A stretch of 64,000 bases of DNA, from NCBI GenBank assembly GCA_014526335.1, contig JACTAT010000164.1, positions 124,001 to 188,000 of the forward strand, read 5' to 3'. The position numbers and the translations under genes were made by a program. Below are positions 22,501 through 34,500 of the stretch, piece by piece; the first letter of the stretch is position 1, and each line of letters opens with the position of its first letter. The notes under the pieces were generated by a model, which saw nothing but the letters and a program-made list of their open reading frames with translations, was not told the origin of the DNA and did not search any database. Origin of the DNA: Chrysaora quinquecirrha. Its lineage: Eukaryota; Cnidaria; Scyphozoa; Semaeostomeae; Pelagiidae.

Positions 22501-25500
22501 CGTTATCACAATCACAATCATAATAGATATTTTGTTCTTTTGTTTATCAAAACAATAGAAAACAATAGAAAATTTAAGAAACTTTGACTAGTGAGGCTTT
22601 TGCTAGGTTTCTATACAAAAAACGTGTATACTTACAAAGCTTATTCACATGAAAGCATTCAGAAACAAGAAAATAAATGTTATGAAAACATACAAAACAA
22701 AGACACAAAACAAGAACATACTTTGTTGTCTTTGGGTGCATTTTTTTGATATGGTCATCCATGAGGTCTATGTCCACTACTTGATCACACTTTAAGCACT
22801 GAACGGTTGGCATCTATAAAGAGAATTCATTATCTGCAATTAATGACTGTATTCTTTAAATATTTTGTGGGTCAGAAAGGGGGTCTGACATTGCTTAGTG
22901 GGGTTTCCAATAGTGCTGAAAACAATAAAAATCTTCCCCCATTTATTTTGAGGCTAGATTTATTTGACTAATAGAGGAACATGTGGGGGTACTTAGTATA
23001 TTTTGTTGATGGGATATATCAGTTTTGGTTTTTTTATAAACATGTTTCTTATATGGAAAAAGGTATAGAGGATTTACGGTATATAGCTAGCTTGTTGTCG
23101 GGATAAACATTCCTCCGGCCAACCTGAAAAACAATGTATGGAAAAAGTAGCTACTCACTCTTCTTGCAGCCGAAGCACTTTCACCGTGTCTTGCTACATG
23201 AACAGGCATTAAAGACAAGTCTCTTTGCAATGGTCTTATGTAACACATAGCGCTTCTAAGAGGGGAGTCATGTTTAAGGTATGGAACGGTGTATCCACCA
23301 AAGGGCACTGAGATGGTTTCCAAGCAAGCTGCTCCGCCACTTCTCCTCATCCCAGATCGTAAAAGCATAAATCCTCCGGCATCTTTTAATTTACAGTAGG
23401 CGTTTTCTAGAGTCTCTCTGATATGCCTATGATCACCATTCTTATTAAAAGTAATCACTTTTTCTCCAAGACCGCCTTCTTTCCACGAATCTTTGTCCGT
23501 CAGAGATGGTGTGTACAACTGATCTTTAAATGGTATGAGGCAAAACCTGTGCGTCCACGTGTTAGTTAAGTGTGAATTTCTTTTGTCGACGGCCCGTTAA
23601 AGGAAGAAGACCGGCCACTCCTTCCAAATCTGGCAAACTGGTACGCCTGTCGGCTGTAGGGAGCAAATGCTGCTCTCAGCTCTTCACTTGCAGTTTGGCG
23701 TCTTGTGGCTGAAAAACTTGCAGATGATGATGAGGAACCTGGTACGTTGGTTAGGTTGCTTGTGGTGATGGTATTCGTCTGATTTGCAGAGTTTGAGCTG
23801 CGACTCGTGCTGTTTGCGACTGATACAGCTGGCAAGTTGTCATCCAAACTATTCGGTTGCAAAATATGCAACGCTTTGGCGATAAGGTTGGAAGCTTGAA
23901 TATACTTCTCTTCGCCACTGTCTTCCATCTTATTTAACAGAAATGTCAAATGTTCTATTCAATTTCAAAATCATTTTCTTCTAAGCGCACAGCAGGGTCA
24001 AATTTCATCCATCCTCTTTGGAGAACTGACATTTATAATACCGCAAAACGATATATATATAAATAATAGCAGAGTTTGAGCTTCAATGTTCAAAATGCTT
24101 GGAAAACTATATCTTCAATTTAAATGATAATCAAAATATAATGAAAATATGATTTTGTATTCACTCTAAAAAAAATGTTTCCTTCGACCCGTCTGTTTGT
24201 GCAATCTGAGAATAGAAAAGGAAATTCTGCAAGACAAAGAAAACTCATGATAAAGTTCAAGAAGGTCACAGAAACAACGAACCAACCACAGAACCCACAG
24301 AGTTTTGAATTTCGGTGTCGGGTATCTATTTGCCATTCATTGGCTATGCGGCCATGGCCGCGCTGTTTGGGCCACGGCTTCGTTGAGTTTATTATTTTAA
24401 TCTGTTAATTGATTTTGGCCTTGATTACACTGCACGGTGTTATTGAGGCCAAAATGGATTAAACGACGGCTGCGTTGACTTTCACCTTGGGGTTGAGTGA
24501 TTTCGATACATAGATTTGGTGTCCTTCTACTGAGTTATTCAGGATCGCAGAGTACACGATTACAATACAAAGTACATGATTCAAGAGTGCATGAATGTAA
24601 AGTACATGATTGCAAAGTACACAATTACAAAGTGCATGAATACAAAGTACATGATTACAAAGTACATGAATACAAAGTACATGATTACAAAGTACATGAT
24701 TGCAAAGTGTATGATTGTAAAGTGCATGATTACTAAGTACATGATTGCAAAGTACATGAATGGATAAGAAAGTGCATGATTACAAAGTACATGAATGGAA
24801 AGTGCATGATTGTAAAGTACACGATAGCAAAATAAGTGCATGATTGTCTATTCAGAATGCAATGTCAATTTTGGCCTTGATTACACTTCATAAGTTCTCC
24901 CCACCACCTGTGTTCTCCCCACTGTAACAGATTTTTGTCTGATGTTTTCTTTATGATACTTGGAAGCGTTTTATCAATTGTACTCACCCAAGTAGCCTAG
25001 ACCCAGGGTGTCAGCTCGTTTTCGTTCCAATGTGCGAGACGTTTTTATTTTTTGTAAACCATTAACACAAGCAGTTAAAACATTGAAATAGTGCAAGATT
25101 CGATTTCGTCTGCTTTAAAAAGCGAGGATCCATTGATAAAAACCCTACGCGGTTCTTATAGGGATTAATTTACAATGATCACATCAACTGACCATCACAT
25201 CAATGACTGGTAAAAATGTCAGGATGCTTTTTGGAGTCGAAAACTATGTGGCTACTTTCGTTAGCTACTTAAGATTTTTCTCGTTTTTGCCAATTCCAAT
25301 GCCATCCAACGAAACACCTCGTTTACAAAATCGGTCGCCAAAAAAAGAAAAAATCCCATCTTGAATTGAAAGTTCTTTGGCGCGATGCGCAAGTAGGCGA
25401 TAGAATTCCTTTCAGATGAAGGGAAATGAAGCTCTAAAATTCGACAACGAAAGGGCAACGTTATGAAAAGAGAAGAAAAAACCACAGATTATGTATGAAT

Positions 25501-28500
25501 CATGTCTCTCAGAAATAACTCGTTTTTTTCACGTTAGATATTTCTGATACGTTTCAACCATTGGTGTGACGGAGACGCTAGGAGACCCGTAAGAATTTGG
25601 TGAGATGAGGCCCTTATGCAGGGAGGGTGAAGCAATGTGAGCCCTACGGGGAAGAAGGCTCGAAGTATTGGGTAATTTTTGAAAAGTGTCATTTAGAACC
25701 TTGAAAAATGCACGTTACATGTCCTCAGGTTAGTGACTGTTCATGGGATGGCCTCAAGAGAAACCTTTTAGTATGGCCATAAGGCAAACAAAGCGACAAA
25801 TTTGTCATGTCCTGAAATGTGTCCCTTTTGGTTTGAACTCGCTTCTCATGCACTATGTGGAGGCACACGTCAAATGACAAAGTATTTCCAAAGAATAAGT
25901 CAATTTGGAAGAACACAAACAAACTTTTCGGCCACTCTTCTCACTCTTCAGGATGAGTCTCAGTCTATGACCTGTGGCAATTGAACCTACCATCATAGAT
26001 TGCCATTCAAACTCGCCCCAGACGCCCGACACACAGAGATGGGGTGGCGTGGCCGAGTGCTCAAGGCGTTCGGGTCGTGATCGTGAGATCGTGGGTTCAA
26101 ACCTCGTCGGGTCACTTTACACTGCATGCATAAATTAACCTTTGCCGTCCTCTGCTCCGCTTTCCTTCAACCTTTCCTGTGTATATTAGATTTTTAAGTT
26201 CTTCTTTCCTCATGACATGGCCCAGAAACTGAAGCTGCGTTTACACGAGAGAAAATGGATCGGATCTAAAGTGGATCGGATCCAGAAGTTCTAGTTTTGG
26301 CACGAATAGGCATTCCGTTTACACGAGGCACGAGTCCGGTCCTTTTTTGGGTCCAGCGATTGATGCATGCGTGGTTACTGAATATTTCTTCAGTAATTTA
26401 CTATGATACATTTAGACTTATTGCTTGAGTCGTTAGGTTTCGCTTATCCACCACAACGACACGCTCATTTTTGTGTTTGCCTTGGTCGCATGAGCGATGG
26501 GACTCAGGTAATATACATTCGAAGAGAGCCAGTTTTGGGTCGGATCCACCTGTTTACTTTTAGACGATGCACAAGTATGGGATCTAAACTGGAACGCTTT
26601 TCAATGCTATTCAAAAGTAGGTCGGTTGGCGGATCAGAAATGAATCGGGTCTATTGAAACTGTGTGTAAACGCAAGGCCTATCCGTACCAATATAGAGTC
26701 CACTTAAGATCCGATCCATTTTTGCTCGTGTGAACGTTGTCTGAAGTTGAAGTTTTCGAATGGACACGATTAAGCATCTCCCCACTCCTGATCTTCTCAA
26801 AACCTCATCGTTTGTAAACAACTCTGCCCAAAGGTATTTGCATCGTTCTTCTTAGAAACCAAGCACCGTGCATCTAATTTATAACAGTTTTTCATTTATT
26901 GTAGGCAATATAATTCAAACTTTCAGCGTCGTTGGCAGTAAGAAACCCAGTTCAAGTTGGCACATGTTGAATGCTACTGGCCCTGTATCATTTCTGCAAT
27001 TTCGATACCGGATAAAATGTGGTACCTACTACTATGGGGTGAATTGCACTTCGTATTGTAAAGAGAGGCATGATGAACATGGTCACTACAGATGTGATTC
27101 CGTGGGTAGAAGAATATGCTTGGATGGCTGGATTGATCCAAGCACATATTGTAGAACAGGTATATTGTCGTTATTCTTGATTGTTGTTGTTTTATTTCGA
27201 GTAGGCTTTTATTTATAGTTTTTTCTGCTAATTTAGGTCTACTATTCTCACCGGATGCAAATCTCTGAATTTGTAACGAGGCTAAGATAAGACAATCTAA
27301 AGACCCACTGGGGATACATTCAGCAAGGCAATGACCTCCTAAGGAGATTTTTTGGGTTAGAAAACTCGATGCATGTAATATAGCCATCCTTCTTTAGCAG
27401 CTCGCAATATAAGATAAGCTGCCCCTCCACTCCTCCCGCAGCGACGGTCTCGCCAACTCTCTATCTTTCAAACAGCGAAGCCTCCTTTGCACTCTCCATA
27501 TCTTAGCCAATTGAAAGGAAGAGAATAGGATTCGGTGAGGATAGACTACTATGCATGTCGCATCATGGCATGGATTCCTAATTTAACGTCCCTTCCGAAA
27601 GATAGGGGAGTGAATTAGTTCATCATCGGCCAGGAAAGTCACCCATCCAGATTTTGAACTCACACGGACAAGCTTAACTTCAGTCGCCTGGCCACTCACT
27701 CCTTCTCTATATTTGATTCTATAGCTAATTCAAGACTATCCAGAATAATAATAAGTAACTCTTAAGGTGTAGCGCGGTCGGCATTCATGAAGAAAATAAG
27801 GAGCAACGAATATGTGATGAAATGATTTTAATTAAGGTGATAGGAGATAAGTAGAATATAGTGCCCAAATTTGCTGACTTGGAAATTTTTTGTATATCGA
27901 TCCTGTACACGAAACGTTGTTTTCAGTTTTCTGCCACAAAGGTTGGAATCATTTCCAAGGCGTAAGGGTATTGCATTCAAAGATAGATTGCAAAAAACGT
28001 GAATAGGAATGAGAATTTGAACGTGAACGGGAATCGAATTAGGAACGGGAAGGGCAGTCGGAATGGAAAATGGCAGTTGGGACGGGATCAGGAATTGGAA
28101 TCTGAACGTGAAACGTGTGAAAGGGAACGGGAATTGGAACAGAAATGAGAATGGAAACTGGAACGGGACAGGGAATGGGAACAGAAAAACGGAACGGTAA
28201 TGGCTGTGGAAATGGAAAAGACAATGGGAGCGGGAATATCAATAGGAATGGCAAAAGGAATGGGAACAGGAACGGAAATTATTGTGGGAATGGAAAGTGG
28301 CTATGGAACTGGAATAGGAATGGAAGAGGGAATGAGAAAGAGAACTGTTGTCCTTATTTGAAAATGCATCGTGTATCAATTTAATATTGTTATTTTAGCC
28401 ATCTGTAATCCTGCTTGCACAAATGGACTTTGCATCTTACCAAACGTATGCAGGTATGTAAAAAAATTTGTTATTTCCACATTTTGCCTGCAATTGAATA

Positions 28501-31500
28501 ATTTTTACCCCACGAGCCGATCCAATTATGAAATTGAATGAAATTGAATGAAATTGAATTGAATTGAATTGAATTATTCCAAGGAAGAACCCTTGGAATA
28601 ATTGCGTATGCATGCATGCCTGGTATTTTTGCGAAAGACAGACAAATTGGAAGGCCACAAGCATTTAGAGACAATTGTTAAATAGGTCTAAAACATCATT
28701 AAAATAAAATTATCATGTTACCAATATAGATATGCAGAAAAGTCGTAAGGAACTTTCAGCACTCGAAATCTGAAAATTTTAAGAACTTTCATTGCTGAGC
28801 AAATTCTTTAGTTTCTTATACATCTTCTTTTAGGTGCCTAATTGCTGGTGGGGTTGGAATAGGCGGGGGGTTGGAACTCCATCCAGGATCTAGTTGACGG
28901 GGGTCGGAATAACGGGGGGATCGGAACTTGTTAAGCGAACTTTGTCAGAAAACTGTAGAAATGCAGTGCGACTTGCCATGTAGTACTTATAGGCTACTGC
29001 AATCCATAGCGTTTAACAAAAATATAGTGTACAAGCGAAAATTCGTACAGAGAAGGTTTAAGAGAAATAAGTTAAAATTGATGTAAATCTGAATAAGTGT
29101 GGGGTCCTTATAAGAGCGGGGGGTTGGAAATGTTTCAAAACGTTAATAAGCGGATGCGGCGATTAGGCACCTAAGAGTTATTATACGCGACATACTTTAA
29201 ATTTCCATAATTTTTTGTAGATGTCACAGCGGTTGGACTGGAGATTTGTGTTCAGTCTGCATTACAAGAGCTGGATGTCAGAATGGAACTTGTACCATGC
29301 CTGGTGACTGCGTATGTGACAGCGGATGGGGAGGAATCAATTGCGACACAGGTTGGTGTAGTTTGGAAAGAATTTTATATACATTTTCTGGATCAATTAT
29401 CTTAAGAAAAAAGTAATATTAGTATAGCAAAACTGTTGTTATTGTAAGCGATGGATAGCAAAAACATTTTGTAATTGCGCAAAATCATCTAAAGAGCAAA
29501 ACCATCTCTGGACATTATCAAAAGCTATTTTCGAATATTCGTCAGAGTATCAACTTCAAAAACAGACCTTTATATATCATTTTATTTTTATATAGAGCTT
29601 GATTATTGTGGCATGAGAACTCCTTGTCTTAATTCTGGTACATGCATTAATCGCCCTGCACCAAGAAAGTTTTTGTGTTTTTGCAGCTCCGAATTCACTG
29701 GAAGAAAATGTGAAACCAGTAAGTTATTTTCAGTTTCATGTTTGTTTAATTTTTTTAACTTTGACCACACACCGGCCCACAAGTTGTTTTCCCTCTTGCC
29801 GTGCTATGGTAATTGGTGACGGGGGCACAGGAACTTCTGACAGAAGCAGCTACCTCGCGTCAAGAGAATTTTCGGGTAGTTTTGAAGGCACATAAAGGCA
29901 ATGTGTTTGCAATTTTGTGGCGCGTAGCTACCAGAACCAAAATCAGTTGGCGGTCATTTAGACATAGTACCTTCCTCCTACTTTTTACGGAAACAGCTTC
30001 TAACAACTTAGACTCATTGCATGAGTTTCGGCTCCTCCAACACCCCGAAACCACGACACCCAGTTTGAGCGATCTCATTATAGTGTTATCCTCGGTCTCA
30101 TGAGTGATACCGGGGACTCAGGTAATAAGTCTACTAACAACTACAACAACATACAGAACTCCTTAGAGTAGACTTATTCCATGTGTCGTATTATTCGCTC
30201 CTTAGGCCAGTCTTTTTTCGATAGGCCACTCTGAGCATTAGGCCATCCAATTCAATATTTTTAAGTAAATAGTTGTTGCTGTTGCCAAAGACTGCCGTTG
30301 CTGTTTACAAAGAGTGGGGCTTATTCAACGAGTCTATCCTCGGAGCACAATGACGCAAACAGCACTCAGGTTGTTGTGGTTTTTCGAGTAATTGTTGGTT
30401 TCTGTTTTAGCGAATAGTGCGACTCGTGTGACTAGACCAATGGTCATTTCCTCTTCTTTTTTCAGGAATAACAGCCTGTACGAGCAACCCTTGCAAAAAC
30501 GGAGCTTCGTGTCAAGTAAGTGAAGTTACTTTCTAATCAAAGAAGAAAATTTCCCATTTTCGATGCAATAAACGTACAATAGTTCTGCCAATTGTGAAAG
30601 TAGACATGTGCTTTAAAAGAAGCATTTAAGAAGTCCCCTTTGCTGTGAATAAATCGTCTACAAACCTGTCTCTGATTTTCGTTCTCGCTGCTAGGTATCT
30701 TTTTTTTCATGGCCGGCCTCGGTTTATGGTATCACGTTCGAGACCTGCCAGTTAGGCGACTCTTCTTAACTTGGTGTTGCTGCATTGTTTGTTCTATCTC
30801 TTTCTCAAAAAAGTCGAAACTCGGTATTGAAAGTGAGTGCATTGGAACCTCAATATAATGGAAACGTGTTATTGTCCTTATGTCTTTTGTAGAGGGGTCC
30901 GCTTTAAGTTTGTTATTACAAAAAATGAGCCTTGGACGACAATATTTCCTGCCGGTTTGTTTAGGGATACATGGCCTATGGATGGACCGGGATTGACGGG
31001 GATGTCCCGCTGAGATCTAAAAAACTCACCCACACAATATAGACACAGACCCTATATTATGGAAAATAACAAGCGCAATATGAGAGTGGTAAGGCTTTCT
31101 AGGCCAAATCACTGCTTGAAATTGCTCTGCGAACATCTTCAACGCAATATCAACACTATTCGGGCTCAAATAAGGTGATATTTTTTAGTTTTCTTTAATT
31201 TCCCACCCTGTTATATGGGGACTGGGCTAAAATCATACCCATGTTCAGAGAATTTCAGGGCAAACACTCTTCCATATGGGCGGTATATACATGAACCAAA
31301 ATTATTTTAAGTATGCTACCATACGGTATACCCCCCGGGATTTTTTGCAGCTATTTGGGGGTATCCGTTGTGTGAAGCTGCTCGTTACTTCAGGTTCCAG
31401 TGTAAGCGAGAAAGCTCCTTAGAACCCGGCCTTAGAAACTTTGCAACCTAACAGAGCTTAGGCCTACTCTAATGATTGTTATTGTTTTCGACAATTCAAG

Positions 31501-34500
31501 GTCACCTCTACTGGTTTCACATGCAGCTGCACTGCAGAATACACAGGGCATCGATGTGAGATATTTGTTGATCTATGCTCGACAGTGGTCTGCAAAAACA
31601 ATGGTACATGCTCTGTAATAAGTGGCTCTGCAACTTGTCAGTGTATATCCCCGTACACAGGAGAACATTGCGAAGAAATACTGCTGAAGCCTTCCTACAC
31701 AATAGAAGTATTAGGTGAATAGTAGCAGTACATAATATATTTTTTATATTATAATAACATATTGTTATATTTTTTACATTGTACGCTTTTGCACGAGTGG
31801 CATACCAAAATAGATGTGATTGGAACCGTGACTGCAATGGGACAAACCACAATAGATGAAATTCGAATCGTGGATGCATTACAAGAAAGCCTACGACGTT
31901 TCCACTTAGCTTTGGAGCTAAATAAACTCGCTGAGTAACTCTCTAAGTCATACAGCTCAAAGCTCTCCTCCCGTTTGACTTTTGTGTTTCGGCTATGTTG
32001 AGCCTTCTTTAGCACCATACATTTTCCACAAGTGGGATACCACAATGGATGAAATTCAACTGCGTGACCAAGGAACCAATAACGTTCAAACTGAGCAATA
32101 GACCTCAATGAAATCGCTGGGTCACTCTCCAAGACATACAGCCCAAGGCCGTTTGACATTTCCACAAGTGGCATGCAATAACCGGTGGGATTCGTACTGG
32201 GAGTGTGAGACAAGAGAATCAACGAGGTTTAGGGTCTGAAAGTAAAACGGGAGTAGAGCTGGAACGATACAAAGTATAATATGATGTTTTCCTATCTTTA
32301 GGTTCCACACTTGTAAAAAGCTATGCAGGGATTTCTGTATCTTCTATGAAGACAAACACAGAGAAAACATCTCAGATTGGCGGACTACCAAGCATTGAAT
32401 TTCTACTTACATCTTCAACCTCTGAGCCTACAAAATTTGCAGTTCATTCGACGGGGAGACAGAGGAGCAGTGCGTTCAGCCTATCACCGGTTATTGGCTA
32501 TAGCAGTAACGCAATGCTGACAAGTGAGTCTAGAATACGGAATACAGGTATGTACTTGGTATCCAATGCTGAGAATTAGATTAAGGCCTAGCTAAGATGT
32601 CGTTTAAGAGTCGTGTCGTGCCAGCAATATTCCAATATTGAACAGGCACGACACTTGGCGTGACTATTGATTCGGACGTCTTGCCGTGCCCATTTTCAAT
32701 GTTTTCTCTTGTTGCAAATTCAATCCGTCAGACTTGCACAAGTTCTGGCAAGACAGCGTCCCGACGTCTTGATCAATGCCTTTGTACTGTTGTTCCGCTC
32801 CCGTGCGGTTCGTAAAGCTGACCGTGCTTGGATTTTAGTTCTGTGAGTTACAACCGCTCCGCTGATTGATTCAAACGTTTTGCCACTGCCGTGCCTCATG
32901 TTATTTCTTCGGCACAGCGTAACTCCGGCAAAGCGTCTCAACGGCCTGTGCCTACCTGAAGTTTGGGAAAGGCTACGAAGCAATACAGTACACGGATTGG
33001 TTTTCTTCAAGATACAATTAACATATGATGTTATATGTAACAAATGTTCGCAAATGTACTGCGGGAAACTTAGACTGATTACCTGAGTCCCAGCTATCGC
33101 TCATGAGACCGAGGCTAGCACTAAAAGGAGATCGCTCAAACTGGGACTAATAATAAACTTAAGATGAAAAAACTGTAGTATGAGCATCCAGCAATTCAAT
33201 TCAATAGCGAAACTACGACTCAGGTAATCAGTCTACAGGAAACTGTATTTTATAAAAATTGTTATTATCTCTGTTTAACTTGTTCTCACAGGCTCTACCC
33301 TGCAAACCCGAGAAGAGACAATCACGAGACTACAAACTCAGCTTCATGATTCTATCTTATCTTCGACCCCAAGTCTCGCTTCTATGCCTCGCACAACCTG
33401 TTGCAATAATGGTATGAGTAACACGAAGATTTCAACTGTCAAGTCTCCTGGTCAATCAGAAGTTGAAACCCATGTCCACACGCAAGATATCGTACCATCA
33501 CCTGTAACTGATGTATACTACATTTCAGCATCGTCTTCAAATGTGCAAAATAATAACAGCTCGTCAGGTATCTATGAATATTAATTATCTATTAATTATC
33601 CGGGCGTGTTACAAAGTATAGACGCTATCAAGGGTTTGACAAATGGTCCAGTTTTAAGTCCATTGCACTCATGTTAAGCCTTGACTATAGGTAACCTACG
33701 TCACTTGGTTATATGTTATGCAGTGCTCAGTATGATGAGCTAACTAAGGCCAGGCTCACAACGACATTGCGCACAGTTGCCGACTAGTTGCTGACTGCTA
33801 AGCGGTGATTTTTCGGAACCTATTTGACCTGTCGAAACGAATAGTTGCCAGCTGCAAATTTGCTTTTGCAAATAGTTGACATCTTGTTCCTTTTTGACGG
33901 AAACCAGTTAGCGCACAGTTCCAGAAAATTGAGCGTGTTCAACTTCTGCGATTAGCTGACAACTGATTCCCGTCAGTCGCGGTCGACCTGAGCACTCTTT
34001 CGACTGCTATCAACGGTATCCAGAAAGTTCTGTCAAGTTGTCGACATGTCAACATAAGTTGGCAGTTGCAACTAGTTGGCGCTTGTTCTATCGTATTGTC
34101 GACTGACATCAGCCTGATTAAGGTAACCCTATTTGTACCAGTCGCAGTCGACCTGAGCACTCTTTCGACTGCTATCAACGGTATCCAGAAAGTTCTGTCA
34201 AGTTGTCGACATGTCAACATAAGTTGGCAGTTGCAACTAGTTGGCGCTTGTTCTATCGTATTGTCGACTGACATCAGCCTGATTAAGGTAACCCTATTTG
34301 TACCAGTCGCAGTCGACCTGAGCACTCTTTCGACTGCTATCAACGGTATCCAGAAAGTTCTGTCAAGTTGTCGACATGTCAACATAAGTTGGCAGTTGCA
34401 ACTAGTTGGCGCTTGTTCTATCGTATTGTCGACTGACATCAGCCTGATTAAGGTAACCCTATTTGTACCAGTCGCAGTCGACCTGAGCACTCTTTCGACT

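Larger units (their letters stand above)
14784..24890. mobile_element. 10.1-kb TIR transposon with IS3-type integrase and CUE-HECT ligase genes
   Basis: The first 619 bp (14784-15402) and last 619 bp (24272-24890) are inverted copies with about four differences. The termini read TGAAGTGTAATCAAGGCC and the element is flanked by TA on both sides. It lies between exon 2 and the DSL exon of the Notch ligand. Inside are a rightward integrase gene (15547-18185) and a leftward E3 ligase gene (18564-23949) converging at about 18.2-18.6 kb. A small fold-back element (18353-18454) sits between them, and a partial family A repeat lies at about 15890-15925. The integrase suggests comparison with the eukaryotic IS3-like DNA transposons (IS3EU in Repbase). 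The superfamily assignment is my inference. Confidence 0.9.

Noticed and set aside
25537..25590. Possible missing MNNL exon
   Set aside because: Splice-like borders, but phase 0-0 does not fit (1-1 needed) and the peptide has no ligand features.
26040..26118. Functional tRNA gene
   Set aside because: A and B boxes are good, but acceptor stem and anticodon arm do not fold convincingly and a SINE body follows.
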